A stretch of DNA of 64,000 nucleotides from Rhynochetos jubatus. Its lineage: Eukaryota; Chordata; Aves; Eurypygiformes; Rhynochetidae. A program made the translations under genes and the position numbers. The stretch spans positions 65,438,150 through 65,502,149 of the forward strand of contig CM050649.1 of assembly GCA_027574665.1 (NCBI GenBank), read 5' to 3'. Shown here piece after piece: positions 53,201 to 64,000 of the stretch; position 1 is the stretch's first letter, and each line of letters begins with the position of its first letter. Below the pieces are notes generated by a model. The model saw only the letters and a list, made by a program, of their open reading frames with translations. It was not told the origin of the DNA and did not search any database.

Positions 53201-56200
53201 CAAACCTTTGTTCAGAAAAGTACCATTCTGATCTCTTTTTAGCCGGACTCTTGAAGCAGCAATAAGCAATTATAGAAGCTGTTCTGTATCCTTGTCTTCA
53301 GTGCTTTGCAGGCATTATTTTACTCTAAACATATGCTCCAAAGATCCAAGATCAGCATTTGTGGGCTTGGATTGGACCTCTCCACTTGTGAATTCCAAGA
53401 AACTTTTTTCCTTTATAGTGCAAGTGACCAGAAATACTGCCTTTTTTTTTTTTAGGGCCGCTTTGATTTGTCTGAGTAATTTATAGTAGACTGGGAACAT
53501 ACTGCTTGTTAGCTTTGCGTGTTTGTTAACGAATGTGATCTGTCTGACACAAACCTGTACTTTCTGTACTCGATTCTACACCCTATTGATACACAAGCTG
53601 TGAGAAGAGTCACAGATGCGTTCCTGTGTGGCTTGTATGTCTGAAGATACCAGTTGGAATGTATACCTTGTGGTTGTACACTCAAAATAGTCAGGACAAA
53701 AGAAAATAACTCAGTGAGTAGGTTAAAAAAGAAAAAAGGAAAGAGGAGATTTTTCAAAGGCCTGGACATTTTTTTCCTCCAAGACTTTAAATACTGTGGT
53801 CTTGTTATCCAGCTACTGCAGCGACAGGATGTGCTAGTTATGTTTAAAATAGTTAGAAATGTACTTCTGCACGCTCTGTCTTTAAAGCCAGAAGGACAGT
53901 GGACTGTCTTCACACGGAAACACAGGTCATATCCACGTGTGCAGCATGACATGCTGGTGAGCGCAGCTAGGAGAAAGCACTGTGCTAAATTCCACGAGTG
54001 ATCTAATGGTGTTAGCAGTGACCAGTAAGCATCTCTTGGAAAAAACGAGTTTTCCTTGGTATCCCACCAGTTTCTTTCTACTTTCTAACCCACCCTCGCT
54101 GTTGCCGAGTCACGGCAGCCATTTCTGGTGCACTGGATGGAATAGGAGACACAGAGAAGGCAGGAGGAATCAATGTGTTTTCTGTGTTACTCTGCAGGCT
54201 GCTGTGCCACCACACCCTCTGCAGTTGCTTATGGAATGTTTTCCATCCATCTGAGACGTTGTGTCAGCCACTCTTCAGAGAGCGGATAAGCGATGCAGCT
54301 TGGGCTGCGAAAGCTCAAAACTCCCTTTCAGGTTTCATCAACTTGATTTAGGATATTTTGATAGTATGAATCTAGACTCATGAAAAACATTTACATTTTC
54401 TTGCTGCCTTGTAGTATGAAACAAACAAAATACTCCACTGTTTTTACTCAGTGTGCCTTTTAAAAAAATCCACAAAGACTCACTGTGGATTCTGGAGCAG
54501 CTTATGGTTTATTAACCACTGACCATCTCCTGGATGTTTATGTGGAAAGCTTCAGTTCAGCTGAAAGCTAAGCTAAATCTAGCAGCTGCCATCGCCCCTG
54601 AGAGGGTGCGTGTATCCCTCTGAGAGCTAGTGAGGGTATGGGATGGGTTTCTTCCCCCCCCCGCCCCTCATTTTCTCCTAAGAGTAGACCTTTGTCCAAA
54701 ACAAGCTTGTATAGCATGATTAAACAGGTTTAGATAAGTCTTGCAAATTACTTTGTGGCTGCATATTTACTTTGTCTAACAAGCACATCTAAATTTGGTG
54801 TCTGCCTGTTTGGGAGGGTTCATTTGCATGCAGACTAGCACCAAAATAACCTATCAGTCTGATTTCCTCACAAGTCAGTATGTGAACCCTTCTGGTATAT
54901 GTATAAACTTGTAACCTATACTTGCTGCAGGTACGTTCGCTCATGTGTCCCAGCCTGGAAACTGGGCTGAATTGACAGATCCAGCATTCATTCCAGCCCT
55001 ACTTGTTCTTGCCCAGTGCTGGAAACACACTGGGTACGCCTGGACTTAGAACAGGGAGCCGTGGGACTGTTACTCTAAGCATTAAGCCATTTATACCATC
55101 TCCTTCTTTTCCTGTGAGTCCTGATCAGGAACTGGTCCAGAAGAGAAGACAAGGCTGCTTTCTGGTATGGCTGCACTGTGAGCCTGAGTGTCGGTGCCTG
55201 CAGGCTGCTGTATGTGTGAGGCATACAGTAGGGAAGGGCAACTCATGCTAATTGCATGGAAACAACTCAAAGGGCAGCCTTGGAATCTCAGTGTAGATGG
55301 TCCTTTTGCATTCAGGTTTTTCTTCCTCAAAAAATGGGGAAAAAAAATAAAAAAGAGGAAAGAAAGCCATTTTCAAATTTTGGTTTAGCCTAAACTGAGC
55401 TAAGATTTCTTGTGCAGCCATCTGCATTGGTTAAACGAGCCCAGTTTGAGTGAGCAGCTGAAGTTAGACCAGCACAACTCCCAGGCAGGCTAGTTTTCAA
55501 CACACCTGCTGATGAGAGCTGCTTGTCTCAAGGAGTCTGATTGAGTCTCCTAAAGCAACCCAAGAATGGGCATAACTATACTCTCCCTGTCGCTCCTTGG
55601 CCCACTAATACCCTCAGACTACCATCCAGCTGAAATTAGTGGGAATAGTACACTATTATAATCAAGGAGATGGGAACTAGTCAGCATACTCTGTGTTGTT
55701 TAGATGGTTGTACTTTAACAGGGTAGAATCAGGCCATAAGTACAGTAAATGTCTCTCTAGCATCTTTTTGGGTTATCCCTTGTGCCTTTCTTTTTTGCAG
55801 TATTTTGAAAAGGTTAACAAGGCTAGGAAAAGTGTCTCAAAAATTCCAGATACGCACATGTTAAATCAGCAGATTAGTGCTCCATCCCACACATTGCCAA
55901 AATTAGATTTCCCTGAGGGAAAAGGGAGTTAAAAAAAAAATAACCAAACAAGCAAAAGAAAACAATGTTTTTCCCTATGCACTACCAGAATATTAAATTT
56001 AAAGCTTTTTTTTTTTTTAGTTTTACAGTTTAGCTGAAGATTTTAGTGAAACAAATCTTGTAAGTGCAAAATGTGAGCGTCACACCCTGTGCAGACCTTT
56101 GTCTGGGGTCATTCCTTGAACATTAAGTAGATTTCTTTTATGAGGGTTGAATCGCTATGAAAAGCTCTACACCTATATTGTTGTATCTTTTTTTGGATAG

Positions 56201-58536
56201 TACCACATTCAGAGACGCCTTGTGTGGAAACTCTGGCCATGTCTAGTTAAAGAGGATGCAATTACTGTCTCTCTGACAGAGAACCAAACATATAGCAGCT
56301 GTATGCACAACAGCCTGGTGCAGAGCAGGACCCAAGTAAGCGCTGTAGCAAACTCTCATGCCAGCTAGAAGTTCTAAAGGAAGGCTGAGAACAATTTTTC
56401 ACTCTGCCGTTTTACTCTGGCATTTAGTCAGCAGTCTCAGACACTGGGAAGCATAGGTAAATAGACAACTCCAGAATGATGGTTCACTTCCTCCTTGGTC
56501 AGCTTTGAGCAAGGTATCGTCTCTTTCTAGTTTCTATTGTGCAGGTGTTGAGACCGCAAGTTTGGCTGTCGAGAGAGCTTCATTAGAGGAATAAAGAATT
56601 TGAATAACTGTAAGAGAAAATTTTGGAAATCTTAATCTAAGCATTGGGGGGAGGGGAAGAGGGGAAAGAGTCCAGTTTTTAAGCTTAGTGAGTGCTTGAC
56701 TTTTACCATTGGTATTGGTTGGTTGTTTTTTTGTGTTTAAATGTAGGTTAAAGGGTTTAAATTGATAAATCTAAGTTTGAATGTCTTGGCTGTGAAGGAC
56801 CTCCCATCCATAGGGTAATCCTTCCAGCACCGGTGGGACAGTGGTAAAGCCATGTAGGGAATTATGCCAGTGCTTGTGCTGCATCTGACCTCTAGAGAGG
56901 TGCGACATTTCGTTCTGTGTATCAATAGTCCAGCATTTCTCCATTCTGCTGTTTCTCTGAAAAAGCATTGGAAAAAAAGAGGGCATTTCAGGTCTGTGGA
57001 GAAAATAAAATGCTATACTGCTTTCCTGTTACAGGGACGTAAACATTGACATTTAAAGCAATTAAGAAGAGATTTTCCTTTTTTTTTTTTATCAAGTCTT
57101 TTCTGATCTCCTAGACTAATTCAGTTTCACTGAACAAAAGTTTATTTCTGGAACTGTTTAGTCCTTAGCCATACATTGGCCTGTCAGCTGGGAACAGGAA
57201 ATATCTGGAATATCTGTTCTCAGAAATGAGATTTTGTAATATAACACTGAGAACTCCTGATCTTAGGGCCAGGATTTTTGAGCTGAAAACACGTCATGCT
57301 ACGCTCGTCTCTGATACCACAACCTCAGTTGGAAGTGTCAAGTGTTAGGAAAGGATGGAAGGGCTGCCTTTTCCAGAGCAGAAGGGTTCACAGTATTAAG
57401 CCACGTGTAAGCCCAGCAATAATGGCAGGGTCTCACATTCCTTTGGAAGCACTGAGGCGGCGAAGGGGTCTGCTTTTCTGCCAGAAAAGGCAGAGCAACA
57501 GAATGAGGAACTCCTGTATTTATCTCAGCATCCAGGATGTGAACCCTCATCCCACTTCTCTTTTCTCCACCTGCTACCCTCCAAGTCTTTCACAGGTTTT
57601 AGTACTGATAAGGCCACAGAGGTCAGTAGAAATTTGCATTAAAATATTACTTACATGGGAAATTGCTGCCCATATGTCTCAAAACTGTTATTTCAATGTA
57701 GTCATGAAAATTTCAATTCATTGGTTATACTCAGGTTCATACTTTCAAGTTCTGCTATGACTTTGTGATGATCAGACCATTTACATATGTGTATGTGCTT
57801 GTGAAACAGTGCTGATTGTCCTGTAGGTAGGTGACTGAAGAAGATACTGTTCACACAGAACTATAGTGCTTATACTTCCATTTGGATTTGAGTTAAAAAC
57901 ATCAGTAGTGCATGAAGATTTTTAGACAGCCGTGCTAATACACTAATTCAGCTTTCTTAATGACACAGTAATGAACTTTTACATCAAAGCAGGGAACACG
58001 TAGCCTTTTGACTTCTAAGAGGAAGGGAATTTGATGTTTATCATACAGCATGGTTAGAAAGCACATATAAGTTGTCATAAGCATTTACCAGTCTCTACTT
58101 AAATTTTCCAAGGCTTGACTTAAATAAATATGAGATTTAAAACTATGTCCCAGATGGCTAAGTATACTCATATCCGTACAGGCCACAGTGCTATACAGGT
58201 GTAAGATCACAGGGATTTCACTTACAGGCTGCTGCAGTGTAACAGGAAGGGAAAAAAATGGCTTTGCCTTCTATTAACTACATGGAGGTGGGTCATGCAG
58301 CTACTGAGCAACTAAAAGCAAAGGGAATATCTTCAGCTGCTTCACAAGAAGGTGTTTCAGCAATCTTTCTTTGATTAAGGTTGCAGAATAGATAACTGAT
58401 AATGACATGGAAGAAAAATTACACAAACTATTTTATTCAATTATATTCTCCCTGATGGTCTTATTCCTGACATTTGTTCTCATTGGTTGCACTTCCACAT
58501 TTATTGAATGCTTATAATAATGAGTATTTGCATAAA

Positions 58537-59677
58537 AATCACAGAATCACAAAGCAGTTTAGATTAGAAGGGACTTTAAAGATCACCTAGTCCAACCCTA
58601 CTACTGTGGGCAGGGACACCTTCCGCTAGGTCAGATTGCTTAAAGTTCCATCTAACCTGACTTTGCACACTTCCAGAGAGGGGGCATCCACAGCTTCTCT
58701 GGGCAACCTGTTCCAGTGCCTCACTGCCCTCTTAGTAAAAATTTAATCTTTATATCCAATCTAAATGTGCTGTCTTTCAGTTTAAAGCTGTTGGGCCTTG
58801 TCCTGTCACTGCAGGCCTTGGTAAAAAGTCTCTCTCTGTCTTTCTTATAAGCCCCTTATAATCTATTGAAGGCTTCAATAAGGTCTCCCCAGATCTTTCT
58901 CTTCTTTAGGCTGAGCCCCAACTCTCTCAACCTTTCTTCACAGGAGAGGTGTTCCAGCCCTTGGATCATTTTTGTGGCCCCCCTCTGGACTTGCTCCACC
59001 AGGTCCATGTCCTGTGAGCTGAACACAGTACTCCAGGTGGGGTGTCACCATAGCAGAGTAGTGGGGGACAATCACTTCCCACAACCTGCTGGTCACACTT
59101 CTTGTTATGCAGCCCAGGTTATGATTGGTCTTCTGGACTACAATTGCATATTGCTGGCACATACTCATTTTTTCATCCACTAGTCCTTCTCCTCAGGGTT
59201 GTTTGCAATCCATTTATCCCTAAGTCTGTACTGATATTGAGGATGGCCCCAGCTGAGGTGCAGGACCTTGCACTTTGCCTTGTTGAGCTTCATGAAGTTG
59301 ACATGGGTCCACTCCTCAAGCTTGCCAAGGTCCCTCTGGATGGCATCCCTTCGCTCCAGTGCATCAACTGCACCACTCAGCTTGGTGTCATTTGCAAACT
59401 GGCTGAGGGTGCACTCAATCCCTCTGTCTGCATCATTGGTGAAGATATTAAATAGTATTGGTCCCAGTATGAACCCTTGAGGCATACCACTTGTTACCAG
59501 TTTCCACTTGGACATTGAGCCATTGACTGTAACTCCTTAGGCACAGCCATCCCGCTGATTCCTTATCCATCTAACAGTCCATCCATCAAAGCAATATCTC
59601 TCCTATTTAGTGGCAAGAATGTTGTGGAGAAATGTGTCAAGGGCCTCACAGAAGTCCGGGTAGATGACACCTGTCCC
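58537..59677 (-). mobile_element. CR1 LINE fragment with degraded reverse transcriptase region
   Basis: This ~1.14-kb minus-strand CR1 copy is the longest transposon in the window. Its 3' end is at 58537 (reversed AATCACAGAATCAC tail) and it is truncated near 59677. Read on the minus strand from 59677 it contains a reverse transcriptase motif-A-like VIYPDFCEALDT, then a stop (NILATK*). The motif-B region SGMPQG follows (about 59476-59491), then the catalytic box as FANDTKLSG with FAND at 59387-59398. The usual CR1 box is FADD, so an essential Asp is Asn here. Downstream are TSRLWEV and HLEYCVQL segments in the frame at 58938-59180. Frames are broken, so it is a pseudogene copy that cannot transpose itself. 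Confidence 0.93.
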
Positions 59678-62600
59678 GAGTAGAAGCTAGCTGGTGCATG
59701 AAGCCTGCACAGAGTAATAGACTGCTGTTCTGCTGTGCCCTTTTTCAAGAGATCGTATTCATGTACATTTAAACTCCATAAACTCCGCACTTGGAGTACT
59801 GAGGACAACTGAACCTTGTAACCGTCGTGCGTGCCTGAAGCATGAGGCTGGCTGGAGTGCTGAGTAGGGAAGCAAACCTCAACCCCTACCCTGCGGATAC
59901 GTGTTCTTCCCCTCAGCTCATTTCCCAGCTCAGCTGTCCAGTTTTGGAACTGGCAAAGCCATCGTGAGTTTATTTTCAGAAGATATATGCAATCAGCTGT
60001 TGTCTGAAAAAAATCACCTTTGAATCTCTTGAGTTTTTGAGAAGGTGTTTTTCACTTTGCCACTGGAGTCTTTAGCATGTTGCTTGAAAACGAACTTGTT
60101 CAGTGAAATAGATAGTAGATGGGAATAAGCAGACCAGAGAGTGAAGCTCTTACCCGAAGTGTTCTGCAGCCATCCCAACCGCCCCCTGTGCCATGCATGC
60201 CAACCACAGCCCTGCTGTCCTCAGATTGTTAATCTTCACAGCTACCCCTCTACCCTTTCCTCAGGGGTACAAGGAAAGTACAGAAACAGCTGGGATTAAA
60301 GAGAGAAGATGCACTGTGAATGCCTTGTTTGCTTAGGATCATTAGTAGGGAAGGAATGTGATGGTGAATGTTGCTACAAGATACAATTCCAAGCAAAGAT
60401 GGAGTGCCAGTGTCCAGCTTGGTGAGTTTTTACTCAGTTAAATAGCCTTCTTGCGCTGGAGACACTGGTGGAAAGGCTGACAAACCTGTGCTAGTGCTGA
60501 TATGAATGCTGCTCTGTAGTATTTGGAATAAAAGGTGTCTTTTCATTAGGACTGCTTCTTTCCCTCTGCGCTCTTCTGCAGCTGGCAGGGGCTGGAGTCT
60601 CAGTTCCTTGAGTGGTTGCCGTATGTTACAGGTTTCTCTCACATCCTAGAAATGTTTCTTAAACATAGTGCCTTGCAAGATAAAGCTGCTTTTATCCAGA
60701 TTCCCTGTCTTTAGGTTGAGATGGGCTCATCAAGCTTCAGTGTGTCTGTGTCCTGATGCTACAGCCGCTATTGCTAGGTTTTATCATTCATAAGGAAATG
60801 CCTTCATTACCATCTACTCTCTCTCCTGTTAGGACTCTGGTGTTCTGGTTTTCATTTCTGAAATTATGTAAGAGAGGTACTTGGCATTTCCCTCTTCTTG
60901 TTGAAGGGTCTGTGTCCTTCCCATTCCCATTTCTTCTGGCAGTACTTCATCCCACACAAAGTCAGACTGGCCAGTAGCCTGGACTAGAGCAGGAGTAGGC
61001 CAAGGTATATTTGGGAGCTGACCTGAGATGATGGGCTATTAAATTCAAAGGACTGTGCAGTGCTTCTGCCACTAATCAAGTGAAATTTTCTTCCAGCAGT
61101 TACAAAATGCAGCAGAAAGACTGCTAGAAATCTCTCCAGAAAGGGTAAAGCACTGGAGAATGGGGAGGGTTGTGTCTTACCAAGTGTGTGAGCACAGAGT
61201 GAAAAGCGGGTTGTACACAGATTTTTGCAAGTCCTTGAGAGGCTTGGTCTGTGGTTTAGTTGAAGCACTGAGCTAATGCTGAGGTTGATTCTTACAGAGT
61301 ATGAACCCATTCATTTATTTCACTGGCTGGCTTTTGGGACCAGCAGATATCATTTTCTTAACTGACCGGGTTTGGTCCGTATTTCAGCCTTGACACACTC
61401 TGTTCCCTTACCGCTCACCAGCACTACTGCAGTCGGTGAACTGATTCATTCACACCACTGTAATTTTCAGTGTGTTGCTAAGGATGGCCGTCATCCCAAG
61501 GGGCATTGGAACTTGCACATGTGTATTTTCAACATTCTTGATATTTTTTGGGTACTTCCATCCCCTGACTGGCTAGCAGCAGTTTCTTCAGCTGGCTGTC
61601 ATAAAATTATTGAGGTCTTCCTAGGCCTTTAAAACAACACATTTCTTTTCCTGCAGGCTGGATATTGTGCTGTTCCCTCATACTACTTTCTACAAAGGGG
61701 AAAACTTTTACTTAGGTCAGCCAGAGGAAGATCAGCCTAACATGTATTTGGCTTGCTCAGCTGTTCCAGTATTTCTGAATACCGAACATCTCTCTTCCAT
61801 TTAAACAAACAGTACTGAAAAAAATCCAATTATAGTAGTAGTCGTCAGTGTGGAAAACAAAGCTATTAAATTCTGATGTACAGCTGAATCTGTTTAGTTC
61901 TTAAATAGCATAGATCAAACTGTTTCTTCCTTTTCTTGTGAATCAGGAGCACAGATAAATTCTGCCAGAGAGACTAATGCAGTTTAGACATTAAAACATT
62001 TCAGTCTTCATATATAAACAGTCTGCATGCTTTGAATACATAAAATCAATATGTAATTCCAGTTGTCTGTTAATAAAAGGTCATATTAATTTTATATGGT
62101 AAATGCAGGGTACTGCTATATAAAGCAGTAATAGGATGGACCAAAGCATTAGGAAGATGAGTTCTTATTGTACTTAAAAGCTTTTAAACGGGAGAGCTAT
62201 TTTTCTGGCTGAGGCAGATTTTTGTCTATTAAATATTTCCTTTGAGGTGTCCCCATGACTCCATTTCTCCCTTTTTGTTTTCCTCCAGACATACACACCA
62301 GAACAAATCCCAAAGCCCTCATCCAGCAATTGTACTGCAGGAAAAAGTCTGAATAAGAGTCCCAGCATAGTCAGTAAACACAATGTGATAAGTGGGTAGC
62401 TGTCACTGTCACCCAAGGGCATCCTGTGGAATACATACTGTCCTATTGGAAGGAAGGACTGAACACTAACCTCTGGTTTCTGCAGCAGTAAAGTAGGGCA
62501 GATGAATAAAGGAAAACATTTTAATAACTAAGGATTATTAATATCACTAACACGCCATTAAATCACCCATACAACAGGCATTTAATGAAGGGGAATATGT

Positions 62601-64000
62601 TGTTTGAACACTGTGTAATTGTCAAACTAACTCGTTTGGCAGAGCAGCATGTTTTGCTTCTTGAGTTATGACAGTTTCATGAGGTTGCCAGCAGAGTCGG
62701 GAAGGTTGGCATTTCACTGTAGAGATTCAGAATGATCTTACAGCTGAAGCTCCAAAGTCATGTTGAAGAGAGCTAAATTCAGTCTCCTTTTTGTGACAGA
62801 TCTCTGTAGTTCCTTCATTCATCTACCTGTTGATTTCCCACCCTGTAAAAGAGGCATTGTAACTGGGTTTTTTTTTCCCCTCAACACTTTGCCTTTTTAG
62901 GTTATAAGTTTTTCAGAGGGTGATACATCAATAATGACCTGGGACATAAGGGACAGGGATTTATTTTAAGGAAAATTTTACATAAAACACCTTTCCATTA
63001 TGTTTTCTTCTCCTGTGTATGTTTGTGCTGCCCCAGAAACAAAACATGTTATTGTTTTAAATGGAGTTCTTCATCAGGTTTAGCAGGTAGAGCATTGTTA
63101 AAGCCTAGTCACAAACTCCTCTACATCTACAATTTAACTTTGATTTGAAATTCAGCTTTGAAGGAATCCATATGTAGCAGATTTTTGCTATCTGAATAAG
63201 TCTACTTTCATAAGGAAAATAGGCCTTCCTTAGAGTAAGGATTAATTTCCCTAACTTTTAAGAAATCAGAAGAAGTAGGATTTATGGATAGGGTGTTAAA
63301 CATTTTCCTAGCAAGAAGACTTCTAAAGAAGTGAAATACATTCTGCAGAAACCCTGAGTACATAAAATACCTAGGTATCACTGTGTGTCCTTTTGACAAG
63401 TTTCAACCTTCCAGAAATACTTACAAGTTCCTAAAAAGTCAGCATTTTTTCAGGGGAAGGCAGTCAAAATGTGAATCCTTTTTTTTAAAAAACTTTTTCT
63501 TTTTTTCATTTTAATATGATGTAATATGGCAGAAGAGTGAAGCAAGAAGTGGTCTTCACTCCTTCAATATATTCTGTGCATCATTTCATACTGCAGAAGC
63601 TTTAAAGAGCTATTTTTAAAATGTGTTGATACGAAAGAATTCTTACCACTAGAGTGAATTGGATAACATTTAGTCACTGAAGGCTTCTGAATGCAGGACA
63701 TGAAAAAATATGGGGATATCCCTAAATGTTTCTGTGTGTTCATGGTTGACAAAAAGATGTGTTTCTTCATTTCTGTATTTCTGAAACTCTCTAACCATAT
63801 GGGAAGGAGTGATTGAAACCTCTGTTTCACATCTTTCAAGACCTCGTTATGAGTTAACCACAGAAAAAGAACTGCATTGGGCCATGGTGGCAACAGGTTC
63901 CTGGTGTTCAGCTAGGCCATGCAGCACTGGACAAGGCATGCCACCAGTTTTACCTTCTCATCGTCTGTGTGCAGGTCTGTTGTCATTCTGTTAGTGTTTA

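Larger units (their letters stand above)
49269..64000 (+). other. ATP10A: Intron 2 of the ATP10A-like gene (partial)
   Basis: It begins GTAAGT after exon 2 and continues past the window end, so it is at least 14.7 kb. I looked for the next conserved P4-ATPase coding block (the stretch after DGETNLK leading to the third transmembrane segment) and did not find it. Recognised contents are a 15-bp tandem duplication and two minus-strand CR1 fragments, listed separately. The stretches 49269-52978, 53201-58536 and 59678-64000 otherwise hold ordinary AT-rich sequence with homopolymer runs such as those at 53442-53454 and 56008-56019. Several open frames of up to 154 codons occur but have no recognisable domain. 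Confidence 0.85.

Noticed and set aside
53509-53952. 147-codon minus-strand frame in intron 2
   Set aside because: No domain recognised; the run of Phe/Leu comes from an A-rich + strand tract.
57296-57760. 154-codon plus-strand frame in intron 2
   Set aside because: No domain or family recognised; within chance expectation.
49269-64000. Exon 3 of the flippase gene
   Set aside because: I searched for a coding block continuing the actuator domain in all forward frames and found none with family similarity and splice sites.

Overview
This window looks like nuclear DNA from a bird. The evidence is five 3' fragments of CR1 LINE elements, including the typical avian CR1 tails, and one long terminal repeat of a type common in avian genomes. 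It also has a CpG-island promoter and very long introns with GT/AG splice sites. I cannot name the species. There is no sign of operons, phage, plasmid, CRISPR or other prokaryotic content.

The only protein-coding gene I can support is the 5' part of a P4-ATPase (phospholipid flippase) gene on the + strand, best matched to ATP10A (class 5, 'VA'). Coding exon 1 (6004-6446) lies in a CpG island (about 5385-6560). It encodes a basic N-terminal tail and the first two transmembrane segments. Coding exon 2 (49064-49268) follows a 42.6 kb intron and encodes the start of the actuator domain, including the DGET motif. The two exons join in frame (147 codons plus 2 nt, then 1 nt plus 68 codons) to give residues 1-216. 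Intron 2 runs from 49269 past the window end. I found no exon 3, so the phosphorylation, nucleotide-binding and remaining transmembrane regions lie downstream.

Layout: 1-5384 is upstream non-coding sequence in which I recognise nothing. The promoter, 5' UTR (with three upstream ATGs) and exon 1 follow to 6446. Intron 1 holds a solo-LTR-like element (13158-13754), a short inverted piece with both ends of the same LTR (13930-13980) and a CR1 tail (23210-23474). It also holds a perfect 17-bp hairpin (35399-35439), a head-to-tail inverted CR1 pair (45071-45225 and 46542-46930) flanking a second hairpin (46058-46100), and a C-rich microsatellite (47786-47824). Intron 2 holds two minus-strand CR1 copies. 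The larger (58537-59677) still carries a degraded reverse transcriptase region.

I do not see a clearly new biological system. The most unusual unexplained structures are the two intronic hairpins, the terminal-only inverted LTR fragment and the G-quadruplex-prone promoter and intron tracts. Most other open frames in the window are short and of the number expected by chance.
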